Source: Anaeroglomus sp964630775
GTDB lineage: Bacteria; Planctomycetota; Phycisphaerae; Sedimentisphaerales; Anaerohalosphaeraceae
DNA: 64,000 nt
Direction of reading: 5' to 3'
Assembly: GCA_964630775.1 (NCBI GenBank)
Contig: CAZVYY010000022.1
Location: forward strand, 1-64,000
A model generated the notes under the pieces. The model saw nothing but the letters and a program-made list of their open reading frames with translations. It was not told where the DNA came from and made no database searches. A program made the position numbers and the translations under genes. This document shows, piece after piece, positions 34,725 through 43,712 of the stretch (positions are counted from its first letter, which is position 1; every line of letters starts with the position of its first letter).

Positions 34725-34813
34725 AACCGTAATTCCAAATTAAAGCAAGTTATTATTCATAATGGTTGCTTGTGGCACTAAACCATACATTTGAATAAAA
34801 TGGTCTTTCTTGC

Positions 34814-34841
34814 TTGCATTTATAACATGTTCCGTTAGAAT
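34814..34841 (+). promoter_or_regulatory. Promoter of the SDR/LarA-like genes
   Basis: The -35 TTGCAT (34814-34819) and -10 TAGAAT (34836-34841) are 16 bases apart. The start near 34848 leaves a leader of about 90 nt. The promoter lies inside the repeat-bracketed segment. Confidence 0.5.
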
Positions 34842-34940
34842 AATCTCACGACGTGGAGAATTAATGAGGCTATAAGGAGTTTATGTGTCTGGTTTCAGTA
34901 GCCGGTTGAGCGAAGTTCTAATATGATAAGGGTATCAATA

Positions 34941-35759
34941 ATGAGTGATCTATTCAGCGTAAAAGATAAATGTGTTGTTGTTACCGGCGGGGCCGGTGTT
35001 CTGTGCGGAGGGATTGCCGAAGATCTGGCTGACGCAGGTGCCAAGGTTTGTATTGCCGATTATGATGACAAACGGGCCAATAGCCTGGCTCAGAAAATCA
35101 CGGCCAAAGGCGGCTTTGCCCTGCCAATCAAAATCAATGTGCTGGACAAAAAAGAGGTTGCGGATGCTTTTCAATGTGCTCTCGATAGTATGGGGCGGAT
35201 TGATGTACTCATTAACGGCGCCGGCGGCAATAAAAAAGATGCCACCACCTCCGATACGCTGAAGTTTTTCGATATGCCGGCCGAGGCGATGAAAGCCGTG
35301 ATTGACCTGAATTTTATGGGTACCCTGCTTCCTTCTCAGGTTTTTGGGCAGTATTTTGCCCAGCAGAAGAAGGGAATTATCCTGAATATCTCCAGTATGA
35401 ATGCCTTTCGCCCGCTGACCAAAATATGCGGGTATTCGGCTGCCAAAGCCGCCGTCAGCAACTTTACCCAGTGGCTGGCGGTTCATCTGTGCCAGAATTA
35501 CTCGACCGATATCCGCGTTAATGCGATTGCCCCGGGTTTCTTCCTGACCGAACAAAACCGCTTCCTGCTGACTGACGAGAAAACCGGCCAACTGACCGCC
35601 CGCGGCAAGACTATTCAGGACCATACTCCTATGGGACGTTTTGGTACGCCGGACGAATTATACGGGGCCGTTCGCTGGCTGATTAGCGACGCGTCCAAAT
35701 TTGTGACCGGTATTGTTGTTCCAATTGATGGCGGCTTCAGTGCCTTCAGCGGTGTTTAA
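34941..35759 (+). CDS. uxuB: SDR-family fructuronate reductase (D-mannonate oxidoreductase, YjmF type)
   Basis: 272-residue short-chain dehydrogenase: cofactor loop TGGAGVLCG (about 16-24), NGAGG, catalytic Ser in NISSMNAF, and YSAAK with catalytic Tyr and Lys. The blocks NISSMNAFRPLTKI, RVNAIAPGFFLTEQNR, HTPMGRFG and VPIDGGFSAFSGV are those of the Bacillus-type SDR D-mannonate oxidoreductase, unrelated in fold to E. coli UxuB. It should reduce fructuronate to mannonate with NAD(P)H in the cytosol. I choose ATG 34941, eight bases after AAGGG; an ATG at 34923 is possible. The LarA-like gene follows after 38 bases, and uronate isomerase is 3 kb downstream. Confidence 0.85.
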   Translation: MSDLFSVKDKCVVVTGGAGVLCGGIAEDLADAGAKVCIADYDDKRANSLAQKITAKGGFALPIKINVLDKKEVADAFQCALDSMGRIDVLINGAGGNKKDATTSDTLKFFDMPAEAMKAVIDLNFMGTLLPSQVFGQYFAQQKKGIILNISSMNAFRPLTKICGYSAAKAAVSNFTQWLAVHLCQNYSTDIRVNAIAPGFFLTEQNRFLLTDEKTGQLTARGKTIQDHTPMGRFGTPDELYGAVRWLISDASKFVTGIVVPIDGGFSAFSGV

Positions 35760-35797
35760 GCCATTCTAACGCGGACCTGTTAAAGAAGACATATCAT

Positions 35798-37078
35798 ATG
35801 CTGTACTATGCTCGCGGAAGCGAAACAGATCAATTAAACAGTGAAGACCTCAGGCAGGGCCTCTATGAAGCCCTGAACAAGCTGGGGCCCAAGCGGAAAG
35901 TACTGGCGGTGCCTCCGGACGGAACACGTTTTTATTCCCGTGCCGGGGAACTGACCCGGCTGGCCTGGCAGTATTACGGCGATAAGATGACCGACATCCT
36001 GCCGGCGCTGGGCACGCATTTTGCGATGACTGAGGCCGAAATCAAGCGGATGTTCGGCGATATCCCGACAACACTGTTCCGCAAGCACGACTGGCGAAAC
36101 GATATTGTAACCCTGGGACAGGTTCCGGGTGAATTCATCAAACAGGTCAGCGAAGGCAAGCTGGATTTTACCTGGCCGGCACAGGTCAATCGTCTGCTGG
36201 TTGAAGGCGGATTTGATTTAATTTTATCGCCGGGGCAGGTTGTCCCGCATGAAGTTATCGGCATGGCCAATTATAATAAAAACATCTTTGTCGGTACCGG
36301 CGGTGCGGAAGGGATAAACAAGAGCCATTTTCTGGGCGCTGTCTATGGGATGGAGCGCATCATGGGTCGAGCCGATACGCCCGTTCGCAAAGTGCTCAAT
36401 TATGCATCCGACCATTTTGCCAAACACATGCCGATTGTTTATATCCAGACGGTGGTTGAAGCGACACACCTGGGCCCGGTTGTTCGGGGGCTCTTTATTG
36501 GAGACGATGTCGAATGTTTTAATCGTGCCGCCGCCCTCTCGCTGAAAGTCAATTTCCAGATGCTGGATGAGCCGCTTAAAAAGGTCGTGGTCTTTCTGGA
36601 CCCGCATGAATTCAAAAGCACCTGGCTGGGCAATAAAAGCATCTACCGCACCCGCATGGCCATGGCTGACGGAGGCGAACTGATTGTTCTGGCTCCCGGT
36701 CTCAAGGAATTCGGCGAAGACCCGGAAATCGACCGTCTGATTCGCAAATACGGCTATGTGGGCACAGATCGGGTCTTAAAGCTGACGCAGGAAAACACGG
36801 CGTTACAGAATAATCTCAGTGCTGCGGCTCATCTGATTCATGGCTCCTCCGAGGGTCGATTCAGCATCACTTATTGTCCCGGGCAGATTACCCAAAGGGA
36901 AATCGAATCGGTCAATTTCCGGTATGCGGATTTAAATGCAATGCTGAAAAAATATAATCCCGAACAGTTGAAAAATGGATATAATACCGTCAACGGTGAA
37001 ACTATTTTCTATATTTCCAATCCCGGCATGGGATTGTGGTCATGGAAAAACCGTTTTAAATATACCCAACGGGTATGA
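35798..37078 (+). CDS. LarA-superfamily nickel-pincer racemase/epimerase; possible D-mannonate/D-gluconate 2-epimerase
   Basis: 426-residue protein of the lactate racemase LarA superfamily (DUF2088). Compared with Lactobacillus LarA (His108, His174, Lys184, His200) it keeps the set as His74 (LGTHF), His151 (VPHEV), Lys161 (NYNKN) and His177 (NKSHF). The 10- and 16-residue spacings between the last three are identical, so the nickel-pincer cofactor site looks intact. PDGTR (40-44) matches the N-terminal DxTR motif. The superfamily inverts alpha-hydroxyacid C2 centres and includes a D-gluconate 2-epimerase. Between a mannonate-forming SDR and 6-phosphogluconate dehydrogenase, mannonate-to-gluconate epimerization is the best guess. 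The cofactor genes larB, larC and larE are not in this window. Confidence 0.82.
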   Translation: MLYYARGSETDQLNSEDLRQGLYEALNKLGPKRKVLAVPPDGTRFYSRAGELTRLAWQYYGDKMTDILPALGTHFAMTEAEIKRMFGDIPTTLFRKHDWRNDIVTLGQVPGEFIKQVSEGKLDFTWPAQVNRLLVEGGFDLILSPGQVVPHEVIGMANYNKNIFVGTGGAEGINKSHFLGAVYGMERIMGRADTPVRKVLNYASDHFAKHMPIVYIQTVVEATHLGPVVRGLFIGDDVECFNRAAALSLKVNFQMLDEPLKKVVVFLDPHEFKSTWLGNKSIYRTRMAMADGGELIVLAPGLKEFGEDPEIDRLIRKYGYVGTDRVLKLTQENTALQNNLSAAAHLIHGSSEGRFSITYCPGQITQREIESVNFRYADLNAMLKKYNPEQLKNGYNTVNGETIFYISNPGMGLWSWKNRFKYTQRV

Positions 37079-37106
37079 TTATTCCGCGACGGCCACAGGC
37101 TGTTTT

Positions 37107-37194
37107 ATGCCGCGCGTAGTCACAGGGTAACGTTACCCTGCGCAGCCGCGGGGATAAAGCTGTTGCTGGAAGCTGGCGGCTGAAAGCCTTTTAG
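37107..37194 (-). repeat. Dispersed palindromic repeat, copy 2 (inverted relative to copy 1)
   Basis: Reverse-complement copy of the element at 34636-34724, with the same 14-bp palindrome GGGTAACGTTACCC (37125-37138 region). It fills most of the spacer between the LarA-like gene and gnd. The flanking bases of the two copies show no obvious target-site duplication. Confidence 0.85.
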
Positions 37195-37267
37195 CCGCGA
37201 CGAACCGGGACACTTTAAGTAGGATCAGTATAATTAACAATAATCCTTATTTCAGGAGTGATAAACA

Positions 37268-38719
37268 ATGTCTAAAGCAGATATCGCAGTCGTCGGTTTG
37301 GCGGTGATGGGTGAAAACCTCATCCTGAACATGGAAAGCAAGGGCTTTACGGTGGCCTGTTTCAACCGTACCGTGTCCAAAGTGGACGATTTTGTCAATG
37401 GCCGGGCCAAAGGCAAAAATATCATCGGATGCAAATCCATCGAAGACCTGGTTGCCAATCTCAAACGTCCCCGTAAAGTGATGCTGATGGTCAAGGCCGG
37501 GGCTGCGGTGGATGAGTTTATCGACCTGATTTTACCGCATCTGGAAAACGGCGATATTATCATCGACGGCGGCAACAGCCACTTCCCCGACACCACCCGC
37601 CGCACGCAATACGTGGAAAGCAAAGGCAAACTGTATATTGGCACCGGCGTCTCCGGCGGTGAAGAAGGCGCCCTGCTGGGGCCGTCGATTATGCCCGGCG
37701 GCTCGACTGCGGCCTGGACCTATGTCAAGCCCATCTTCCAGAAAATCTGCGCCAAGACCGACAAAGGCGAGCCCTGCTGTGACTGGGTCGGTGAAAACGG
37801 TGCCGGGCATTTCGTCAAGATGGTCCATAATGGCATCGAATACGGCGATATGCAGATGATCTGCGAGACCTACCAGATGATGCGGCAAGGCCTGGGGATG
37901 ACCAATGCCCAGATGCATGAAGTCTTTGCTGACTGGAACAAGGGTGAACTGGGTTCTTATTTGATCGAAATTACCCGCGACATTCTCGGCTATAAAGACG
38001 AGGCCGGTCATTACACCGTCGATACGATTCTGGACACCGCCGGCCAGAAAGGCACCGGCAAATGGACTGTTCTTGCGGCCCTTGACAGCGGCCAGCCCCT
38101 GACCCTGATTGCTGAAGCGGTATTTGCACGCTGCCTGTCGGCTATCAAAGAAGAACGTGTTGCCGCGGCGAAAGTACTCAACGGCCCCAAAGAAAAATTT
38201 CTCGGCGACAAGGCCACTTTTGTCAATGACCTGCGTCAAGCCCTGTATGCCTCCAAAATCGTCAGCTATGCCCAGGGATACCAACTGATGCGTGCGGCGG
38301 CTGCCGAATACAAGTGGAATTTGAATTACGGAGGCATCGCCCTGATGTGGCGCGGCGGCTGTATTATTCGCTCGGTCTTTCTCGGTAAAATCAAGGACGC
38401 CTTTGACCGCAATCCGAATCTGAACAACCTTCTGCTGGACCCGTTCTTCAAAGAGGCCGTGGAAAAGGCCCAGTCCAGCTGGCGTCGGGTGGTTACTGAA
38501 GCCGTACGAATGGGGATTGCCATTCCGGCCATCAGTGCGGCGCTGTCTTATTTTGACGGATATCGCAGTGCGATTCTGCCGGCCAATCTGCTGCAGGCCC
38601 AGCGCGATTACTTCGGCGCCCACACGTATGAACGCACTGACAAGCCCAGAGGTCAGTTCTTCCATACCAACTGGACCGGTCGCGGCGGGAATACGGCAGC
38701 GTCAACCTATTCTGTCTAA
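37268..38719 (+). CDS. gnd: 6-phosphogluconate dehydrogenase, decarboxylating
   Basis: 483-residue enzyme converting 6-phosphogluconate to ribulose 5-phosphate and CO2 with NAD(P)+. The Rossmann motif GLAVMGENLILNM (10-22) is followed by NRT (33-35), typical of NADP-preferring forms. Also present are DGGNSHF, the substrate motif SGGEEGALLGPSIMPGG, catalytic Lys in HFVKMVHNGIEYGDMQ, and the C-terminal RGGCIIRS region. Length matches the long dimeric family. CAGGAG lies before the ATG. A strong terminator follows. Its place in a hexuronate cluster, not beside glucose 6-phosphate dehydrogenase, suggests it receives carbon from gluconate. Confidence 0.96.
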   Translation: MSKADIAVVGLAVMGENLILNMESKGFTVACFNRTVSKVDDFVNGRAKGKNIIGCKSIEDLVANLKRPRKVMLMVKAGAAVDEFIDLILPHLENGDIIIDGGNSHFPDTTRRTQYVESKGKLYIGTGVSGGEEGALLGPSIMPGGSTAAWTYVKPIFQKICAKTDKGEPCCDWVGENGAGHFVKMVHNGIEYGDMQMICETYQMMRQGLGMTNAQMHEVFADWNKGELGSYLIEITRDILGYKDEAGHYTVDTILDTAGQKGTGKWTVLAALDSGQPLTLIAEAVFARCLSAIKEERVAAAKVLNGPKEKFLGDKATFVNDLRQALYASKIVSYAQGYQLMRAAAAEYKWNLNYGGIALMWRGGCIIRSVFLGKIKDAFDRNPNLNNLLLDPFFKEAVEKAQSSWRRVVTEAVRMGIAIPAISAALSYFDGYRSAILPANLLQAQRDYFGAHTYERTDKPRGQFFHTNWTGRGGNTAASTYSV

Positions 38720-38733
38720 GTGAATCCAACTGA

Positions 38734-38756
38734 GGCCCCGTTCTGCGGGGCCTTTT
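38734..38756 (+). terminator. Rho-independent terminator after gnd
   Basis: GGCCCCG-TTCTG-CGGGGCC followed by TTTT. It closes the gnd unit 40 bases before uronate isomerase, so that gene needs read-through or its own start. Confidence 0.85.
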
Positions 38757-38796
38757 ACTTCTTCCTGAGTTGGGTGGCCCATTGCGGAGCATGACA

Positions 38797-40212
38797 ATGA
38801 CTTATATGCATGATAATTTTCTGCTGCACAACAAAACGGCAGAATACCTCTATCACGAACACGCCGTGAAAATGCCGATTTACGATTACCACTGCCATTT
38901 GCCCGCGGCTCAGATTGCCGAAGACAAGCGATTTGAGAATCTAACGGCGATCTGGCTGGCCGGAGATCATTATAAATGGCGAGCCATGCGTACCAATGGT
39001 ATCGATGAAAAATATATCACCGGCCCTGCCTCGGATTTCGATAAGTTTCAGAAATGGGCTGAAACGGTGCCTTACTGTCTCCGCAATCCGCTGTATCACT
39101 GGACACATCTGGAACTGAAAAAGCCGTTCGGCATCACTGACAAAGTCCTGAATTCGGACACCGCCAAAACCATCTATGACACCTGCAGCGAGAAGCTCCA
39201 GACAACCGCTTTCAGTGCCCGCAATATCATGCGAAGCTGGAATGTCAAGCTGGTCTGCACCACCGAAGACCCCACCGATACGCTCGATTATCATCTGGCC
39301 ATCCGCAAAAGCGGTTTTGAAATCGCAGTCCACACCGCATGGCGGCCGGATAAAGCGATGGCCGTGGATAACCCCGCCCTGTTCAATACCTGGACGGACA
39401 AACTGGCGGCCTTGACAAACACCAACATCAGGGACTTTGACAGCTTCTTATCGGCGATTCGCAAGCGGCAGGAATATTTCCACGCCAACGGCTGCCGTGT
39501 TTCCGATCACGGTCTCGATAAGATATATGCGAATGATTATAACGAAGCCGAAATCAAGGGCATCTTCGACAAAGTCCGCTGCGGCAAATCAATTACCGCA
39601 CAGCAGGTCGAGCTGTTCAAATCCGCCATGCTGTATGAGTTATGCCTGATGAACGCCGAAAAAGGCTGGACCCAGCAATTCCACCTGGGCGTCCTTCGCA
39701 ATAATAACAGCCGGATGTTTGCCAAACTCGGGCCGGATACCGGCTTTGATTCGATTGGTGATTTTAATCTGGCCGCCCCTATGGTTAAGCTCTTTGATCG
39801 GCTCGACAGCCGAAACAGTCTGTGCAAGACCATTCTGTATAACATCAATCCCAAGGACAACGAAGTCATGGCCACCATGCTGGGCAATTTCCAGGACGGC
39901 TCCTGCCCCGGCAAAATGCAATTCGGCTCGGGCTGGTGGTTCCTCGACCAGATGGACGGCATGATCAAACAGATGAATGCATTGTCGAACCTGGGACTGT
40001 TGAGCCGTTTTATCGGGATGCTGACCGATTCCCGCAGTTTCCTGTCCTACTCCAGGCATGAATATTTCCGCCGAATCCTCTGTAACCTGCTGGGCGAGGA
40101 AGTGGAAAAAGGATTCTGGCCGAGCGACAAGAAATGGCTCGGCCAGATAGTCGAAGATATCTGCTATAATAACGCCCGGCATTATTTTGATATGACGCTC
40201 CCGAGCGTCTGA
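38797..40212 (+). CDS. uxaC: Uronate isomerase (glucuronate/galacturonate isomerase)
   Basis: 471-residue amidohydrolase-superfamily isomerase, close to the E. coli length, converting D-glucuronate to D-fructuronate and D-galacturonate to D-tagaturonate. The N-terminal metal motif YDYHCHLPA is intact, with family blocks WLAGDHYKWRAMR, CTTEDPTDTLDYH, HLGVLRNNNSRMF and DSRSFLSYSRHEYFRR. The start at 38797 (MTYMHDNFLLHN) fits the family N-terminus and lies seven bases from GGAG; ATGs at 38770 and 38791 would add short non-conserved extensions. It supplies fructuronate to the SDR enzyme upstream and could use galacturonate from the pectinases at 62-64 kb. Confidence 0.95.
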   Translation: MTYMHDNFLLHNKTAEYLYHEHAVKMPIYDYHCHLPAAQIAEDKRFENLTAIWLAGDHYKWRAMRTNGIDEKYITGPASDFDKFQKWAETVPYCLRNPLYHWTHLELKKPFGITDKVLNSDTAKTIYDTCSEKLQTTAFSARNIMRSWNVKLVCTTEDPTDTLDYHLAIRKSGFEIAVHTAWRPDKAMAVDNPALFNTWTDKLAALTNTNIRDFDSFLSAIRKRQEYFHANGCRVSDHGLDKIYANDYNEAEIKGIFDKVRCGKSITAQQVELFKSAMLYELCLMNAEKGWTQQFHLGVLRNNNSRMFAKLGPDTGFDSIGDFNLAAPMVKLFDRLDSRNSLCKTILYNINPKDNEVMATMLGNFQDGSCPGKMQFGSGWWFLDQMDGMIKQMNALSNLGLLSRFIGMLTDSRSFLSYSRHEYFRRILCNLLGEEVEKGFWPSDKKWLGQIVEDICYNNARHYFDMTLPSV

Positions 40213-40236
40213 GGCGTGCCTGGTAATGCCTGTTGA

Positions 40237-41514
40237 TTATTTTTCGTGGGCAATCAGGTCTTCGTACGTCTGACGACGGCGAATTACGGTAAACTGATCG
40301 CCATCCACCAGCACTTCCGGCAGCAGCGGTCGGGCGTTATAATTACTGCTCATGGTATAACCGTAGGCTCCGGCCGTGAAAATCGAAATCAAATCGCCGC
40401 GTTGGACCGCAGGCAGCGGACGTTCTTTCGCAAAGAAATCCGCACCTTCACAGATCGGCCCGACAATATCAACCTGCTTACAGCCTTCCGGATTCAGATG
40501 GCGGAATTTCTTTGGCGGCACCAGTGACGGATCCACCTGGGCAGGCCAGATAAAATGGAATGCATCATAGAGCGGCGGACGAATCAGATCGTTCATGCCC
40601 GCATCCACAATGACAAATTTCTTCTTGCCGCCCTGCTTCAGATACAAGACCCGTGTCAGCAGGATGGCGGAGTTGGCTGCAATGCTTGCACCTGGCTCAA
40701 GAATCAGCTTCAGCCCCTTATTTTTAATCAGCGGGACAATCACGCCGGCGTAGTCGCTGGCCGAAGGAGCGGTTGACGTTTCATAATCGGCACCATAGCC
40801 GCCGCCCATATCGAGCGCCTCGATGGTGAATCCATCCGCCCGCAGTTCGTCAATCAATTTGACCGTCTTCTGTAAAGCCTCGGCATACGGCTGAACGGAT
40901 TTGCCCGCCGAACCCAGATGCACATGGACCGCACAAAGCTGGACGGTGCCGTTCTTGCCGTATTTGTTGAAAACCTGCCGGGCCCGCTCAATATCCACAC
41001 CAAACTTGGATTCTTTTTTACCGGTGGTGGTATAAGTATGCGTGCGGGGGTCCACATCGGGATTAACCCGCAGCGCCGCTTTGGGGGTTTTGCCGAGGTT
41101 GCGGGAAATGGTAATCAGATTTTCCAGTTCCGCTTCGGATTCGATATTAAAATAACCAATCGGGGCATTCAGGGCCTCGATGATTTCCTTGTCGGTCTTG
41201 CCAACACCCGCATAGACGATTTTCGTTGTATTAATGCCGGTTTGTTTTGCCCGGAACAACTCGCCTCCGCTGACAATATCAAACCCACTGCCGGCCTCCG
41301 CAAGCACCTTGAGGATGTGAATGTTGGAACAGGCTTTGATCGAATAACAAATCAGCGTATCCAGCCCGGAAAACGCCTCTTTGATGCGATTAAAATGGCC
41401 CAGAAAAGTGGCCTTGCTGTAAATATAGACCGGCGTGCCGACCGCTTCAGCGATTTTCTCGACAGCCACATTTTCCGCGTACAATTTACCTTGTTTATAT
41501 CCGAAATAATCCAT
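40237..41514 (-). CDS. lysA: Diaminopimelate decarboxylase
   Basis: 425-residue PLP enzyme making L-lysine from meso-diaminopimelate. The PLP lysine lies in CYSIKACSN (Lys60), the phosphate-binding loop is GGGYGADY, and the C-terminal CEGADFFAKER and AGAYGYTMSSNYNARP blocks are clear. The usual HIGSQ block reads HLGSA, a variant within the motif. The gene converges on uxaC and is divergent from ligA. Confidence 0.93.
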   Translation of the reverse strand: MDYFGYKQGKLYAENVAVEKIAEAVGTPVYIYSKATFLGHFNRIKEAFSGLDTLICYSIKACSNIHILKVLAEAGSGFDIVSGGELFRAKQTGINTTKIVYAGVGKTDKEIIEALNAPIGYFNIESEAELENLITISRNLGKTPKAALRVNPDVDPRTHTYTTTGKKESKFGVDIERARQVFNKYGKNGTVQLCAVHVHLGSAGKSVQPYAEALQKTVKLIDELRADGFTIEALDMGGGYGADYETSTAPSASDYAGVIVPLIKNKGLKLILEPGASIAANSAILLTRVLYLKQGGKKKFVIVDAGMNDLIRPPLYDAFHFIWPAQVDPSLVPPKKFRHLNPEGCKQVDIVGPICEGADFFAKERPLPAVQRGDLISIFTAGAYGYTMSSNYNARPLLPEVLVDGDQFTVIRRRQTYEDLIAHEK

Positions 41515-41553
41515 ATTTAGTCCTTTAATTTATCTATCTTGATAGAATTTTGT

Positions 41554-41581
41554 AGTATATCGTTTTTCTCGTTGGAGGCAA
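41554..41581 (-). promoter_or_regulatory. Promoter of lysA
   Basis: On the minus strand, -35 TTGCCT (41581 to 41576) and -10 TATACT (41559 to 41554) are 16 bases apart. Transcription would start near 41547, about 33 nt before the ATG. Confidence 0.5.
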
Positions 41582-41711
41582 GACCTCATTTGTCTAAAGT
41601 CTCAATTCCTATCAAGAAAAGGCTGTAACAGAACGTCAATTCAGGTATAATTGATTGCTTGAATCGAGCACGAAAAAATGTGTTTATATTACAAGACAAT
41701 AGTACTCCACT

Positions 41712-43712
41712 ATGAAGACAAAGGCCAACGAACAGATTGAGCAACTCCGCGCGACGCTTCGCCGGCACGATTATCTGTATTATGTCCTGAACCGGCCGGA
41801 GATTTCCGACCAGCAGTACGACACGTTATTCGCTGAACTCAAACAACTCGAGACCGAATATCCGGAATTTATCACGGCGGATTCCCCTACCCAGCGTGTC
41901 TCGGAACGCCCCATCGAAGGTTTTGCCCAGGTTCAGCACAGTGTACCGATGCTCAGTATCGACAATACTTACAGCGACCAGGAACTGCGGGAATTTGATA
42001 AACGCATCCGCAAGGGGCTGGAGTCGGACGATTTTGAGTATGTTGTTGAACTGAAAATCGATGGGCTGGCCATCAGCCTGCATTATGAATCCGGCCGGCT
42101 CGTTACCGCCGCCACACGCGGCGACGGACGGACAGGCGATGATGTTACGGCCAACATTCGAACCATCCGGGCCGTCCCTCTGGAACTGATGAATTCCCAA
42201 AGCTGCCCCGATGTATTGGAGGTTCGCGGGGAGGTCTATATGCCTAAAAAGGCCTTTTCCGAACTGAATAAGGCAAAGATTGAAGCCGGTGAACCGGAGT
42301 TTGCCAATCCTCGCAATGCGGCCGCAGGCTCTTTGAAATTGCTGGATGCCCGGATTACCGCGACACGCAAGCTGTCGTTTTTTGCTTATTCGCTGGGCCA
42401 AGTCAGTTCTCCGCTGGCTCAGACCCACTGGGATTCGCTCGAGAAATTAAAAGCCCTTGGCCTGCCGACTAATCCGCATACCACAAAAGCCAAAGATATC
42501 GAAGAGGTCATTCGAATATGCGATTCATGGGCGGATAAAAAAGACAAGCTGGAGTATGCCGTGGACGGGATGGTCATCAAACTCAACCGTTATGACCAAC
42601 AGGATACTCTCGGCATGACCGGCCGCAGCCCGCGATGGTGCATTGCCTATAAATTCCCCGCCGAACAGGCTGAAACGGTTGTCGAGTCCATTGAAGTCCA
42701 GGTCGGCAAGACCGGCACGCTGACCCCGGTCGCCAATCTGAGACCCGTCAAACTGGCCGGAACGACGGTCAAACGGGCCAGTCTGCATAATTTTGACATG
42801 CTGAGCAGACTGGATGTCCGCTGCGGCGACACCGTCATCATCGAAAAGGCAGGCGAAATCATTCCGCAGGTGGTTTCTGTCAAACACAAACAACGAAATC
42901 TGTTTGACAGCAAGCCTTTTGCGATTCCCACGAGCTGCCCGGCCTGCGGAGGACCGGTTCGAAAAGACGACAATGGCGTTTTTATCCGCTGTATCAATAC
43001 ACAATGCCCTGCCATACTCAAAGAACGACTGATTTATTTTGTCGGCAAAGGCCAGATGGATATTGACAATCTCGGCCCCGCCCTCATCGAACAGCTTGTC
43101 GATAAAAAACTGGTCAAAACATTCGCCGATATCTACAAATTGACTTTTGGGCAGCTTGTTCAAATGGAACGCATGGGCGATAAAAGTGCGGCCAATGTGA
43201 TGGAAAGCATTGAACAAAGCAAAACTCGTCCGTTGTGGCGTTTGATTGCATCGCTGGGCATTCGCAATATCGGCGGTCAGACGGCCCAGATACTGGCCGA
43301 GGAATTCGGTTCGCTGGAAGCCTTGATGGATGCTGATATTGAACGATTGCAGACCATCGAACAGATTGGCCCTGTCGTTGCCCAGAGTGTATATGATTAT
43401 TTTCATGATCCGGAAAATATTCAGGTGATTCACGGTATGCTGGACGCCGGCGTTCAGCCCGGCGCAACGGCAAAGAAAGCCAGCAATAAGCTCGAAGGTC
43501 AGATCGTTGTCGTTACCGGAACGCTCAGAAACTACTCCCGTCAGTCTATCGAACAGGCCATCAAAGACCACGGCGGGAAACCAGCCGGCTCGGTCAGCAA
43601 AAAAACATCATTTGTACTTGCTGGCGAAAACGCCGGCAGCAAGCTGGAAAAAGCCCGCGAACTGGGCATCGAAATCATCGACGAAGACGAATTTCAGAGG
43701 CGCATCCAATGA
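41712..43712 (+). CDS. ligA: NAD-dependent DNA ligase
   Basis: 666-residue replicative ligase. Adenylation lysine is Lys115 in VELKIDGLAI; the Ia domain is at the N-terminus (HDYLYYVLNRPEISDQQYD), then the OB fold, a four-cysteine zinc finger (CPACGGPV ... CINTQCPA, about 413-436), helix-hairpin-helix repeats (about 475-580) and a C-terminal BRCT domain (about 590-666). Length is standard. Its stop overlaps the ribD start by four bases (ATGA), so the two are coupled. Confidence 0.97.
   Translation: MKTKANEQIEQLRATLRRHDYLYYVLNRPEISDQQYDTLFAELKQLETEYPEFITADSPTQRVSERPIEGFAQVQHSVPMLSIDNTYSDQELREFDKRIRKGLESDDFEYVVELKIDGLAISLHYESGRLVTAATRGDGRTGDDVTANIRTIRAVPLELMNSQSCPDVLEVRGEVYMPKKAFSELNKAKIEAGEPEFANPRNAAAGSLKLLDARITATRKLSFFAYSLGQVSSPLAQTHWDSLEKLKALGLPTNPHTTKAKDIEEVIRICDSWADKKDKLEYAVDGMVIKLNRYDQQDTLGMTGRSPRWCIAYKFPAEQAETVVESIEVQVGKTGTLTPVANLRPVKLAGTTVKRASLHNFDMLSRLDVRCGDTVIIEKAGEIIPQVVSVKHKQRNLFDSKPFAIPTSCPACGGPVRKDDNGVFIRCINTQCPAILKERLIYFVGKGQMDIDNLGPALIEQLVDKKLVKTFADIYKLTFGQLVQMERMGDKSAANVMESIEQSKTRPLWRLIASLGIRNIGGQTAQILAEEFGSLEALMDADIERLQTIEQIGPVVAQSVYDYFHDPENIQVIHGMLDAGVQPGATAKKASNKLEGQIVVVTGTLRNYSRQSIEQAIKDHGGKPAGSVSKKTSFVLAGENAGSKLEKARELGIEIIDEDEFQRRIQ

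Larger units (their letters stand above)
34270..34813. other. Intergenic stretch with gene remnant and repeat
   Basis: Between the ROK promoter and the SDR promoter there is no intact gene. It holds an AT-rich stretch (34270-34330), a weak GGGCC/GGCC hairpin near 34332-34356, the broken frame (34392-34650) and repeat copy 1. Confidence 0.5.

Noticed and set aside
37229..37234. TATAAT upstream of gnd as a promoter
   Set aside because: No recognisable -35 lies at 15-19 bases; it is part of the leader similarity with the LacI-family gene.
37532..38665. 377-codon open frame antisense to gnd
   Set aside because: It lies wholly inside gnd on the opposite strand, shows no family motif, and gnd itself is unmistakable.
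42525..43571. 348-codon open frame antisense to ligA
   Set aside because: Shadow of ligA codon usage; no domain, ribosome site or promoter.
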